IMG/VR virus record: IMGVR_UViG_3300044858_001981
Span: 1-21,441 of that record
Reading direction: 5' to 3' (one strand)
Origin: a virus
Length of the DNA: 21,441 nt
Positions 1-7,381 of the stretch are shown here, piece after piece. Within the stretch, counting starts at the first letter, position 1, and the number at the start of each line of letters is the position of its first letter. The translations under genes and the position numbers were made by a program. A model generated the notes under the pieces. The model saw only the letters and a program-made list of their open reading frames with translations, was not told the origin of the DNA and searched no databases.

Positions 1-1
1 G

Positions 2-514
2 GTCGGCCACAAGTTCAACCTTGGAAGGGTATACTCACCGGAAATCCGCAAAAAAATGAGCGAAGGGCAAAAAAGAGCCTATCAAGAAGGGCGAAAACCA
101 TCCTTTGAGGGACGAAATCACAGCCCAATGACCAAGCAATTGTTGTCGAATAAACTGAAGGGCAGACAGTTTTCAGAAGAGACTAGAGAGAAAATGCGGA
201 AAGCCCGTTTAGGGAAAACGCTTCCAGAAGATGTAAAAGAGAAGATTAGGGAAAAGTGTTCAGGCAAAAACAATAAAATGTACGGTCTCAGGGGGGATGC
301 TCACCCTGCCTATGGACTAACCGGAGCAAAGAATGCCATGTCAAGGCCAATCAGGTGCGTAGAAACTGGCGAAATCTTCCAATCAGTCAGTTTGGCCGCC
401 AAACACCTGCGAGAAAACGGCCACCCCAAGGCCGCGCATCAACCTATTTCCTCCGTCGCTGGCAAACCCAATCGAACAGCTTACGGCTATAAGTGGGAGT
501 TTGTCAGTGATTGA
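2..514 (+). CDS. Homing endonuclease, C-terminal part (NUMOD3 repeats plus NUMOD1-like HTH), cut by window edge
   Basis: The frame is open from the first bases of the window through the stop at 512-514, so the gene starts upstream and its catalytic domain (GIY-YIG or HNH) is not visible. What remains is DNA-binding architecture. There are at least three NUMOD3-like helical repeats: GRVYSPEIRKKMSEGQK, encoded at about 26-76 and so upstream of the first visible ATG at 56; GRQFSEETREKMRKARLGK at about 161-217; and a third beginning LPEDVKEKIREK. A NUMOD1-like helix-turn-helix follows (PIRCVETGEIFQSVSLAAKHL) and ends in the characteristic AYGYKWEF tail. Such proteins bind long DNA sites and spread by cleaving copies that lack the gene. 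It overlaps the small terminase start by a few bases. Codons are more A/T-rich than in the genes downstream, which fits a mobile insert. The family is clear; which catalytic domain it carries is unknown. Confidence 0.85.
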   Translation, partial: VGHKFNLGRVYSPEIRKKMSEGQKRAYQEGRKPSFEGRNHSPMTKQLLSNKLKGRQFSEETREKMRKARLGKTLPEDVKEKIREKCSGKNNKMYGLRGDAHPAYGLTGAKNAMSRPIRCVETGEIFQSVSLAAKHLRENGHPKAAHQPISSVAGKPNRTAYGYKWEFVSD

Positions 515-941
515 AATTGAGGACATGCCCGATCTTGCGCTTTCGTATGACGAATGGCGCACCAGAAAGGTAGCAGCCGAGGCGCAGGTCGCCGAACTGG
601 AGCTTGCCCGTATTCAAGGCACTCTTTGCCTTACGGAAGACGTTACCAAGGCGTGGGAAACAGTGCTTCATGCCTGCAAGGCGAAGTTCCTCGCTATGCC
701 AACCAAAACCGCCCCGCTGCTGGCGAATGAAATTGACGTAGCGGCGATCCAGATCATTCTGGAGGAACAGGTCAAGGAAGCTCTCAGTGAACTCTCAAAT
801 TATCAGCCCGCAATTGATCCAGTCAACACGGGCGCATCTTCTGGCGAACCTGTCGATAGCGATGAAGCAGTTGACCCCGCCCCCGCGCCTAAGCGTAGCC
901 GAATGGGCCGACCAAAAAAGACGGCTAGACTCGCAAAGTAG
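507..941 (+). CDS. Terminase small subunit (Nu1 type), lacking the usual N-terminal winged helix
   Basis: This is the DNA-recognition subunit of the packaging motor, expected to bind cos or pac and hand DNA to the large subunit. The segment WRTRKVAAEAQVAELELAR followed by KAKFLAMPTKTAPLLA resembles the C-terminal part of Nu1-like small terminases (coiled linker plus assembly domain). The N-terminal winged helix seen in lambda Nu1 is absent. A Pro/Ala linker leads to a basic tail with RMGRPKK, an AT-hook-like motif. I chose GTG 507 because GGGAG at 495-499 sits 7 nt upstream. TTG 501 is only 1 nt from it, and ATG 525 also has a poorly spaced site. The frame is open back to a stop at 360-362 but has no conventional start before 501. 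The position directly before the large terminase supports the call. The N-terminus may be truncated by the adjacent homing endonuclease, or the family may simply be short. Confidence 0.75.
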   Translation: MIEIEDMPDLALSYDEWRTRKVAAEAQVAELELARIQGTLCLTEDVTKAWETVLHACKAKFLAMPTKTAPLLANEIDVAAIQIILEEQVKEALSELSNYQPAIDPVNTGASSGEPVDSDEAVDPAPAPKRSRMGRPKKTARLAK

Positions 942-2667
942 CGCCGAGCCGGGGCGCTGGATCACTGCCCGTGCTGAATATCAGCGTGGTGTCATGGATG
1001 CCTGCTCCGATCCTTCGGTGCGTGAGGTGGTGTTCATGTGCGCGGCGCAATTGGGCAAAAGCGAGTGCCTGAACAATACAATCGGGTATTATATGGACTA
1101 TGATCCTTGCCCGATCCTGCTGATGCAGCCGACGCTCGATCTTGCGATGGCATACTCGAAAGACCGCATTACCGCTGGTCTGCTCAAATCCACTCCTGCG
1201 CTGCGGGAGAAGGTCAAAGATAGTAAGGTGAAAGACAGTGGTAATACGCATTTGCACAAGGTATTTCCTGGTGGCGCTTTGTCTCTTGTTGGGGCTAACA
1301 GTCCATCTTCCCTTGCTTCTCGTCCGATCCGCGTCGTCCTGTGTGACGAGGTGGACAGATACCCTCTTAGTGCGGGTGAGGAAGGTGATCCTGTATCTCT
1401 CGCAAAGCGCCGCGCAGCAACTTTCTGGAACAGGAAAATTATCCTAGTTTCCACCCCAACCAATCGGGGTGCCAGCCGGATTGAGTCGGCGTATGAGGAG
1501 TCGGACAAGCGGAAATATCTAGTTCCGTGCCATGACTGCGGACATGAGCAGGAATTGGCTTGGGCCAACGTGATCTGGCACGACAATAACCCCAAGACCG
1601 CTAGTTATGTTTGCCCTGAGTGTGGCTCAACATGGGGCGATGGGGAAAGGCGCAGGGCTATCTCTAGGGGAAGGTGGCAGGCCACCCGCCCCTTCAACGG
1701 CGTGGCGGGATTCCACCTGAGTGCGCTCTACTCGCCCTGGGTCGTTCTGGCCGATGCCGTGGAGGAGTTCCTCGCGGCGAAGAAAGATCCGATGCGGCTG
1801 AAGACCTTCGTCAACACGTTTCTGGGCGAAACGTGGGAAGATCAGGGCGAGGGTGTCGATGATGTGGAACTTGCTCAACGCCGCGAGGATTATGAAGGTG
1901 TGCCTGATGAGGTCGCGCTGCTGACGGCTGGCGTGGACGTTCAGGATGACCGGCTGGAGGTCGAGATTGTCGGATGGGGCGCTGGCGAGGAAAGCTGGTG
2001 CGTCGATTATCGGGTTCTGCATGGCGATCCATCGTCACCACAATTGTGGAAGCAGTTGGACGAGGTGCTACTTCAGACCTTCGACCATCCGATTGGTGGC
2101 CCGATGATCATCCGCTCAACTTGCGTGGACTCTGGCGGTCACCACACGCGGGCGGTCTACAATTATGCGAAGACGCGGGCTGGACACCGAGTGTTCGCGA
2201 TCAAGGGTATCGGCGGTGAGGGCAAGCCGATTGTCGGTCGTCCCAGCAAGAACAATATCGGCAAGATCCCGCTCTATCCCGTGGGGGTCGATACGGCGAA
2301 AGAACTGTTCTATGCGCGTTTGCGCCAGCCCGAGCCTGGGCCGGGGTATTGCCACTTCCATACGCGGCTTGACGAGGAACATTTCCGCCAGTTGACCGCT
2401 GAGAAGCAAGTGATCCGCTACCATAAGGGCTATCCCAAGCGGGGCTGGATCAAGACACGGACGAGAAACGAGGCCCTTGACGTTAGGGTTTATGCGATGG
2501 CGGCGTTGGCGATCCTGAACGTCAACATGGACAGCATTGCGAAAAAGTATTTTTCTGCTATAGAACGGGATGAAGATTTATCCGTCTCCAAGGAGGAGGC
2601 ACATCCGCTGGTCAATGCTCGAGCAAAGTCGCGGCGCAAGGGTGGGTTCGTGAATAATTGGCGGTGA
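787..2667 (+). CDS. terL: Terminase large subunit, lambda gpA family
   Basis: This is the ATP-driven DNA-packaging motor and headful or cos nuclease. The 626-residue length matches the gpA family. Visible motifs, numbered from GTG 787: a Walker A-like CAAQLGKSE at 85-93; Walker B VVLCDEVDRYP at 183-193; VSTPT at 221-225 (coupling motif); a zinc-binding pair CHDC 248-251 and CPEC 276-279; FVNTFLGETWED at 341-352; and a nuclease domain with acidic residues in AGVDVQDDRLE (D384), CVDSGGH (D448) and NEALDVRVYA (D565). I kept GTG 787 because AAGGAAG at 774-780 lies 6 nt upstream, and because lambda gpA also carries a short N-terminal helix before its AVEWAD motif (here SVAEWAD). This makes a long overlap, about 155 bases, with the small subunit. 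ATG 862 is the alternative but has no visible ribosome site. Confidence 0.95.
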   Translation: MNSQIISPQLIQSTRAHLLANLSIAMKQLTPPPRLSVAEWADQKRRLDSQSSAEPGRWITARAEYQRGVMDACSDPSVREVVFMCAAQLGKSECLNNTIGYYMDYDPCPILLMQPTLDLAMAYSKDRITAGLLKSTPALREKVKDSKVKDSGNTHLHKVFPGGALSLVGANSPSSLASRPIRVVLCDEVDRYPLSAGEEGDPVSLAKRRAATFWNRKIILVSTPTNRGASRIESAYEESDKRKYLVPCHDCGHEQELAWANVIWHDNNPKTASYVCPECGSTWGDGERRRAISRGRWQATRPFNGVAGFHLSALYSPWVVLADAVEEFLAAKKDPMRLKTFVNTFLGETWEDQGEGVDDVELAQRREDYEGVPDEVALLTAGVDVQDDRLEVEIVGWGAGEESWCVDYRVLHGDPSSPQLWKQLDEVLLQTFDHPIGGPMIIRSTCVDSGGHHTRAVYNYAKTRAGHRVFAIKGIGGEGKPIVGRPSKNNIGKIPLYPVGVDTAKELFYARLRQPEPGPGYCHFHTRLDEEHFRQLTAEKQVIRYHKGYPKRGWIKTRTRNEALDVRVYAMAALAILNVNMDSIAKKYFSAIERDEDLSVSKEEAHPLVNARAKSRRKGGFVNNWR

Positions 2668-2670
2668 TGG

Positions 2671-3261
2671 ATGGCTAACCTTTTTGATCCTGCGAATGCG
2701 CCCGAGGGCGAACCCGAGACCATTGTGGTCGGCGACTTCATCCAGTGGAAGCGCAGCGATCTGGTCGAAGACTATCCGGTAGCAACTCACTCTGCCACCC
2801 TTGTCGCCCGCATTACGGGTGGTGGCGCTAACGAAATCCAGATCAACGCGACTGAGAGCGATCCCAGTTATTATCTTTTCACGGCGACAAGTGCGACTTC
2901 ATCCAGCTTCAGCCCTGGGCATTACCACTGGCAACTTGAGGTAACCCAGACTTCTAGCGGCAACCGGATTGTCGTCGCAACAGGCATGTTCGAGATTTTG
3001 CCTGATCTCGATGTTAACAACAGCGACCGGCGCACCCATGCAGAGATCATGCTGGCGAAGATCCAGACGATCCTTGAGGGCCGCGCTGACAGCGATGTGT
3101 CGTCCTACTCAATTCAGGGCCGCTCGCTGGCAAAGATGTCGATCTCCGATCTGCTGTCGTGGCGAGATTACTATCGCCGCGAAGTTTTGAAGGAAAAGCG
3201 CGATTCTGACATCCAGAACGGGCGCAAAACCACTTCAACTGTGAAAGTCCGGTTTCTATGA
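2671..3261 (+). CDS. gpW-like head-tail connector with N-terminal beta-sandwich domain
   Basis: The C-terminal third (about residues 121-172) looks like the small lambda gpW connector, with the pattern ILEGRADSDVSSYSIQGRSL then SISDLLSWRDYYRREV, a helix-hairpin-helix layout that fits between portal and tail. Lambda gpW has only 68 residues. This protein has 196, because about 100 residues of predicted beta strands come first (FIQWKRSDLVEDYPV ... GHYHWQLEV), suggesting an Ig-like or immunoglobulin-type fold. This two-part architecture is common in prophages of proteobacteria. The gene starts 4 bases after the terminase stop and overlaps the portal start by 4 bases (ATGA), so it is translationally coupled. 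Position between terminase and portal is the same as lambda W. The exact role (connector versus stabiliser) is inferred. Confidence 0.7.
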   Translation: MANLFDPANAPEGEPETIVVGDFIQWKRSDLVEDYPVATHSATLVARITGGGANEIQINATESDPSYYLFTATSATSSSFSPGHYHWQLEVTQTSSGNRIVVATGMFEILPDLDVNNSDRRTHAEIMLAKIQTILEGRADSDVSSYSIQGRSLAKMSISDLLSWRDYYRREVLKEKRDSDIQNGRKTTSTVKVRFL

Positions 3262-4742
3262 GCATCTGGCGAGAAATCCTCGGCCTGCCGGTGAAGGTTC
3301 CGGGCAAGGGCTTCCAGCGGCGTAGCTATCAGGCGGCGAACACTGGCCGTCTGTTCGCGGACTTCACCTCGTCGAACCGCAGCGCCGACAGCGAGCTTCG
3401 CACCGACCTTGTGCTGATGCGCAATCGGTCGCGTGAGCTTGCGCGCAATGATGTCTATGTGAAGCGTTACCTGAACCTGATGAAGACCAATGTCGTCGGG
3501 GACAAGGGCATGACGCTTCAGGTCAAGGCTCGCAACGACAACGGGTCGATGGATGTTATCGGCAACAGCATCATCGAGAACGCTTGGGCGCAGTTCAGCC
3601 TGCGCGGCAACTGCACGGCGGACGGTAAGCGTTCGTGGGTGGATCTCCAGAAGTATGTGATCGAGGCCACCGCCCGTGACGGCGAGGCATTCATCCAGAT
3701 CGTGCGCAACCGGCGCTTTCCCCACGGGATCGCGTTCCATCCGGTCGAAGCTGACCTGATCGACGAGAAGAAGAACGAGATCGCCAAGAACGGCAATCGC
3801 ATCCGCATGGGTGTTGAAGTCGATGAGTTCGACCGGCCTGTGGCTTATTGGGTGAAGACCAATCACCCCGGTGATTACGATATGTCGAGCATCCGCAGCG
3901 CGGTGACGAAGCGGATTCCGGCTGAGAACATGATCCATGTGTTCGAGTCGATCCGCGCTGGTCAGACCCGTGGTGAGCCGTGGATGGCACCGGCTATTGC
4001 GCAGTTGAAGATGCTTAACGCGCACCGTGAGGCTGAACTGGTCGCCAGCCGCATGGCCGCGTCGAAGATGGGTTTCTTCACCAGTGAAACCGGCGACGAG
4101 GTGCCTGCGGACGATTACGACGGCAGGGTTCCGATCATCGATGCGGAGCCGGGTGCGTTCCACCAGCTTCCGGCTGGGGTGGACTTCAAGCCGTTCGACA
4201 TGAACCATCCGGCGACTGCCTTTGCCGATTTCGAGAAGGGCATTCTGCGTGGCTTGGCTTCGGGTCTGGGCGTGTCTTATGCCTCGCTGTCGAACGATCT
4301 GGAAGGCACTTCCTATAGCTCGATCCGACAAGGCGCACTGGAAGAACGTGATGCCTACAAGGTCGTGCAGACGTTCCTGATGGAGCATTTCGTACTGCCT
4401 GCCTATGCAGCGTGGCTGCAACACGCGATGGAGTTCGGGGTTGTCCCGATCCCTGCGACCCGCTTCGACAAGTTCTTCACCGCGAGCGTTTTCCGCCCCC
4501 GTGGCTGGCAGTGGGTCGATCCGCAGCGTGAGATCAATGCCGCTGTCACTGCGATGCACAACGGCATCATGTCGATGCAGGATGTGTCCAACCAGTATGG
4601 CCGCGACATTGAGGAAACCTTCTCGCAGATTCAGCGCGATCAGGAACTGGCCGATAGCCTTGGCCTGAAGCTGGCATTCCAGCCGTTCGGCGGAAACGAA
4701 GCCGAGAAGGGCGCGATCATCGAGGATACCTCAGATGAGTGA
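3258..4742 (+). CDS. Portal protein, lambda gpB family
   Basis: The portal is the dodecameric ring at one capsid vertex through which DNA enters and leaves and to which terminase docks. The 494-residue length fits the family. Typical segments are LMRNRSRELARNDVYVKRYL at about 53-72 followed by NVVGDKG, EVDEFDRPVAYWVK at about 187-200, VFESIRAGQTRGEPWMAPA at about 228-246, and SNDLEGTSYSSIRQGALEER at about 345-364. The last contains the conserved Tyr-Ser-Ser-x-Arg patch of gpB proteins. It starts in an ATGA overlap with the gpW-like gene and has only a weak ribosome site, so coupling is likely. It ends 8 bases inside the capsid fusion gene. A long minus-strand ORF across 3171-4559 is a shadow produced by G/C-rich wobble positions. 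Confidence 0.95.
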   Translation: MSIWREILGLPVKVPGKGFQRRSYQAANTGRLFADFTSSNRSADSELRTDLVLMRNRSRELARNDVYVKRYLNLMKTNVVGDKGMTLQVKARNDNGSMDVIGNSIIENAWAQFSLRGNCTADGKRSWVDLQKYVIEATARDGEAFIQIVRNRRFPHGIAFHPVEADLIDEKKNEIAKNGNRIRMGVEVDEFDRPVAYWVKTNHPGDYDMSSIRSAVTKRIPAENMIHVFESIRAGQTRGEPWMAPAIAQLKMLNAHREAELVASRMAASKMGFFTSETGDEVPADDYDGRVPIIDAEPGAFHQLPAGVDFKPFDMNHPATAFADFEKGILRGLASGLGVSYASLSNDLEGTSYSSIRQGALEERDAYKVVQTFLMEHFVLPAYAAWLQHAMEFGVVPIPATRFDKFFTASVFRPRGWQWVDPQREINAAVTAMHNGIMSMQDVSNQYGRDIEETFSQIQRDQELADSLGLKLAFQPFGGNEAEKGAIIEDTSDE

Positions 4743-7374
4743 TTACAAGCCCACCGAAGCCATGATCGAAGAGGCCCAGCGAGGTCTCGATTGGCGGCGT
4801 GAGTTCGGTCGCGGCGGCACCGAGGTCGGCATTGCCCGTGCGCGGGACATCGTGAACGGCAGGAACCTGTCGGAAGACACGGTCAAGCGCATGTTCAGTT
4901 TCTTCAGCCGACATGAGATCGACTCTCAGGCGGAGGGCTTCCGCCCAGGCGAAAATGGCTATCCATCGAACGGACGGATTGCCTGGGCCTTGTGGGGTGG
5001 TGACGCGGGCTTCGCGTGGAGCCGTGATAAGGTGGAGATGATGGAAAATGATCGAGCTGCACCGGACGCGCTGAGCGTCGGCGATTTCGTTTCATGGAAC
5101 TCGTCCGGTGGCCGTGCGCGGGGCCGGATCGAGCGGATCGTGCGCGAGGGGGCGCTGGAAGTTCCTGAAACCGACTTCACGCTGAACGCGACCGAGGAAG
5201 ATCCTGCCGCCCTGATCCGGCTGTTCCGCAATGGCGAGGCGACCGACATTATGGTCGGCCATCGCTTCTCGACTCTGACCAAGATCGCGGAGATCCGTTC
5301 CTATGATGACTATAGACCGTATCCTAATGAGCATGCTGCACGACTTGCTGATCCTGACCAGTTTGACGGCTTTAGGCGCGATAATGATGCTGGCGGGGAT
5401 GGTATTGATTTCATTTATGGTCTTATGGACGATGGGCCTTCTCGCCTACAGTCTATTCGATTTGCTGCTGACGCTTATACTGCCGCCGAAGCGCGGGCGT
5501 GGTTGAGTGAGCGTGATTTTGATGTTATTGAGTTTGAAGAAGCAACTGAAGGACGGGAAGTGACCCAAGAAGTTGAGCCTGTCGTGGGCGAAGAAGTGGC
5601 GGATCGCTTGGACACAAGCGAGCTTGCGCATCGCGCCTATGACATGGAAGCCAAGGTCATCGACGAAGAAAAGCGCACCGCGCACATCGCGGTGTCGTCC
5701 GAGCTTCCTGTCGAACGCTCCTTCGGCAAGGAAGTGCTGATGCACGAAGCTGGCGCGATTGACCTGGCCTTCCTCGCCTCGGGTCGTGCGCCGTTGCTGC
5801 TCGATCATGATATGGAACGCCAGATCGGCGTTATTGAATCCGTGAGCCTCACTGAAGATCGCAAGCTCCGAGCCAAAGTCCGGTTCGGTCGCTCTGCGTT
5901 GGCGCAGGAGGTCTTTCAGGATGTTGTCGATGGGATCCGCTCGAACATCTCGGTCGGCTACCGCGTCAACAAAATGGAGCGCGACGACAAACAGCGCGAT
6001 GTGTATCGCGTCAAGTCGTGGTCTCCCTTGGAAGTATCCGTCGTTTCGATCCCTGCCGACCCGTCAGTCGGTGTGGGCCGTAGCGCGGCTGCTCTCGAAC
6101 CCAAACCTACCGTTGAACCATCCATCAGAAAGGAAGCCATCATGGCTGACGAAGTGAATCTGGATGCGGTTCGGGCCGAAGCTGCTGAAGCTGCTGCCCG
6201 CAATGCCGCCTCCATCATCGACCTCGGTGTGCGTCACAACAAGCGTGACCTCGCCGATGCTGCAATCAAGTCGGGCAAGAGCCTCGAACAGTTCCGTGGC
6301 GAACTGCTCGAAGTGATCGGCAACGACAAGCCGCTCGACAACATGGACATTGGCCTGAGCCGCAAGGAGCGTAAGGAGTTCCGTCTCGTTCGCGCCATCG
6401 CTGCCCTCGCCAACCCGAACGACCGTCGCCTCCGCGAAGCGGCTGCGTTCGAGTTCGCTGCGTCGGAAGCTGCTGCCCAGCGTTATGGCCGTTCGGCTCA
6501 GGGCATCATGATCCCGACCGACGTTCTCGGCACCTGGAAGCGTGACCTGAACACTTCGGACGACAACGAACTGGTCGCTACTGACCTGCTCGCTGGTGAG
6601 TTCGTGGACGCTCTGCGCAACGCTTCGTCGGTCATGCAGGCTGGCGCACGTATGCTCACCGGCCTGAGCGGCAACGTGGCGATCCCGACCAAGGCGACTG
6701 CCTCGGCTGGTGGCTGGATCAGCACCGAAGGTGGTGCGTCGAGCGAAAGCGAGCCGACCTTCGGCACGATCTCGCTGACCCCGAAGACCGTTGGTGCGTT
6801 CACTGACATGACCCGTCAGATGATCCTCCAATCGTCGCTGGACATCGAAGCCCTCGTCCGTGATGACCTGACCCAGGCGCTGGCTATCGCCATCGACAAG
6901 GGTGGTCTGGAAGGTACGGCTTCGAGCGGTCAGCCGCGTGGCATCCTGAACACCTCGGGCGTGAACACCGTCACGGCGTTTGCGGCTGCGGTTCCGACCT
7001 TCGCTGAAATGGTCTCGCTCGAAACGGCTGTGGCTGTGGACAACGCGCTGATGGGCAACCTTGCCTACATCACCGACGCTGCCACCGCTGGCGGTCTGAA
7101 GACCCGCTCGAAGGACACTGGCTCTGGCATGTTCGTTCTTGAGAACGGCGAAGCCAACGGCTATCCGGTCATCGTCTCGAATCAGGCGACTGCCGGTAAC
7201 GTGTACTTCGGTAACTTCAGCGATCTGCTGATCGGGATGTTTGGCGGCCTCGACATCACTGTCGATCCGTATTCGTCCTCGAATACCGGCACCGTTCGCA
7301 TCGTGGCGCTCCAGAGCGTCGATGTTGGTGTCCGTCACGCCGTGTCGTTCGCTTACGGTAACGACGGCGTTTAA
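4735..7374 (+). CDS. Multidomain fusion: N-terminal module, Tudor-like domain, prohead protease, scaffold-like region and HK97-fold major capsid protein
   Basis: This 879-residue protein combines what are usually two or three head genes. (1) Residues 1-105 are a conserved phage module (ARARDIVNGRNLSEDTVKRM ... GRIAWALWGGDAG) of unknown role. (2) About 112-184 is a small DUF2945/Tudor-like barrel (VSWNSSGGRARGRIERIV ... VGHRFSTLTKI). (3) About 190-270 is a linker domain (PYPNEHAARL ...). (4) About 303-450 is a U35/S78-type prohead protease; candidate catalytic residues are H358 in LLLDHD and S406 in RSNISVGY, followed by SPLEVSVVSIPADPSVG. (5) About 471-540 is a helical, delta-domain-like region. 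(6) About 540-879 is the HK97-type capsid fold (MIPTDVLGTW, GGWISTEGG, FTDMTRQM, GTASSGQPRGIL). ATG 4735 has GAGGA at 4722-4726, 8 nt upstream. Protease-capsid fusions are known, but the Tudor-like and leading modules make this one unusual. An internal capsid start is described separately. Confidence 0.9.
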   Translation: MSDYKPTEAMIEEAQRGLDWRREFGRGGTEVGIARARDIVNGRNLSEDTVKRMFSFFSRHEIDSQAEGFRPGENGYPSNGRIAWALWGGDAGFAWSRDKVEMMENDRAAPDALSVGDFVSWNSSGGRARGRIERIVREGALEVPETDFTLNATEEDPAALIRLFRNGEATDIMVGHRFSTLTKIAEIRSYDDYRPYPNEHAARLADPDQFDGFRRDNDAGGDGIDFIYGLMDDGPSRLQSIRFAADAYTAAEARAWLSERDFDVIEFEEATEGREVTQEVEPVVGEEVADRLDTSELAHRAYDMEAKVIDEEKRTAHIAVSSELPVERSFGKEVLMHEAGAIDLAFLASGRAPLLLDHDMERQIGVIESVSLTEDRKLRAKVRFGRSALAQEVFQDVVDGIRSNISVGYRVNKMERDDKQRDVYRVKSWSPLEVSVVSIPADPSVGVGRSAAALEPKPTVEPSIRKEAIMADEVNLDAVRAEAAEAAARNAASIIDLGVRHNKRDLADAAIKSGKSLEQFRGELLEVIGNDKPLDNMDIGLSRKERKEFRLVRAIAALANPNDRRLREAAAFEFAASEAAAQRYGRSAQGIMIPTDVLGTWKRDLNTSDDNELVATDLLAGEFVDALRNASSVMQAGARMLTGLSGNVAIPTKATASAGGWISTEGGASSESEPTFGTISLTPKTVGAFTDMTRQMILQSSLDIEALVRDDLTQALAIAIDKGGLEGTASSGQPRGILNTSGVNTVTAFAAAVPTFAEMVSLETAVAVDNALMGNLAYITDAATAGGLKTRSKDTGSGMFVLENGEANGYPVIVSNQATAGNVYFGNFSDLLIGMFGGLDITVDPYSSSNTGTVRIVALQSVDVGVRHAVSFAYGNDGV
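5303..5506 (+). other. Out-of-frame membrane ORF nested in the capsid fusion gene (speculative)
   Basis: In the +1 frame relative to the fusion gene there is a 67-codon ORF. It encodes an almost uninterrupted hydrophobic chain with two or three potential membrane segments (LILTSLTALGAIMMLAGMVL, then LISFMVLWTMGLLAYSLF) and a basic tail PPKRGRG, reminiscent of a small holin. GGAG at 5289-5292 lies 10 nt before ATG 5303. The caution is strong. This stretch of the main frame uses many T-ending codons, and a +1 shift puts those T bases in second codon position, which automatically encodes hydrophobic residues. The hydrophobicity may therefore be a by-product of codon usage rather than a gene. Confidence 0.15.
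6142..7374 (+). CDS. Possible independently translated scaffold-plus-major-capsid protein (internal start)
   Basis: Inside the fusion gene, in the same frame, ATG 6142 (Met470) follows AAAGGAAG at 6129-6136 with 5 nt spacing, one of the best ribosome sites in the window. It falls exactly between the protease domain and the scaffold/capsid domain. Translation from here would give 410 residues beginning MADEVNLDAVRAEAAEAA, a normal length for an HK97-type capsid precursor with an N-terminal delta domain. This parallels lambda, where scaffold Nu3 is made from an internal start in gene C. It would supply the hundreds of capsid subunits needed while keeping full-length protease fusions scarce. The ribosome site and frame are seen directly; actual use of the start is inference. 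Confidence 0.55.
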   Translation: MADEVNLDAVRAEAAEAAARNAASIIDLGVRHNKRDLADAAIKSGKSLEQFRGELLEVIGNDKPLDNMDIGLSRKERKEFRLVRAIAALANPNDRRLREAAAFEFAASEAAAQRYGRSAQGIMIPTDVLGTWKRDLNTSDDNELVATDLLAGEFVDALRNASSVMQAGARMLTGLSGNVAIPTKATASAGGWISTEGGASSESEPTFGTISLTPKTVGAFTDMTRQMILQSSLDIEALVRDDLTQALAIAIDKGGLEGTASSGQPRGILNTSGVNTVTAFAAAVPTFAEMVSLETAVAVDNALMGNLAYITDAATAGGLKTRSKDTGSGMFVLENGEANGYPVIVSNQATAGNVYFGNFSDLLIGMFGGLDITVDPYSSSNTGTVRIVALQSVDVGVRHAVSFAYGNDGV

Positions 7375-7381
7375 TGGGGGC

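Noticed and set aside
3171-4559. 462-codon minus-strand ORF opposite the portal
   Set aside because: It mirrors the portal gene codon by codon; G/C-rich wobble positions remove stops on the opposite strand. The product is His/Arg-rich with no family features.
6064-7338. 424-codon minus-strand ORF opposite the capsid domain
   Set aside because: Same shadow effect; the plus strand encodes a clear HK97-type capsid protein.
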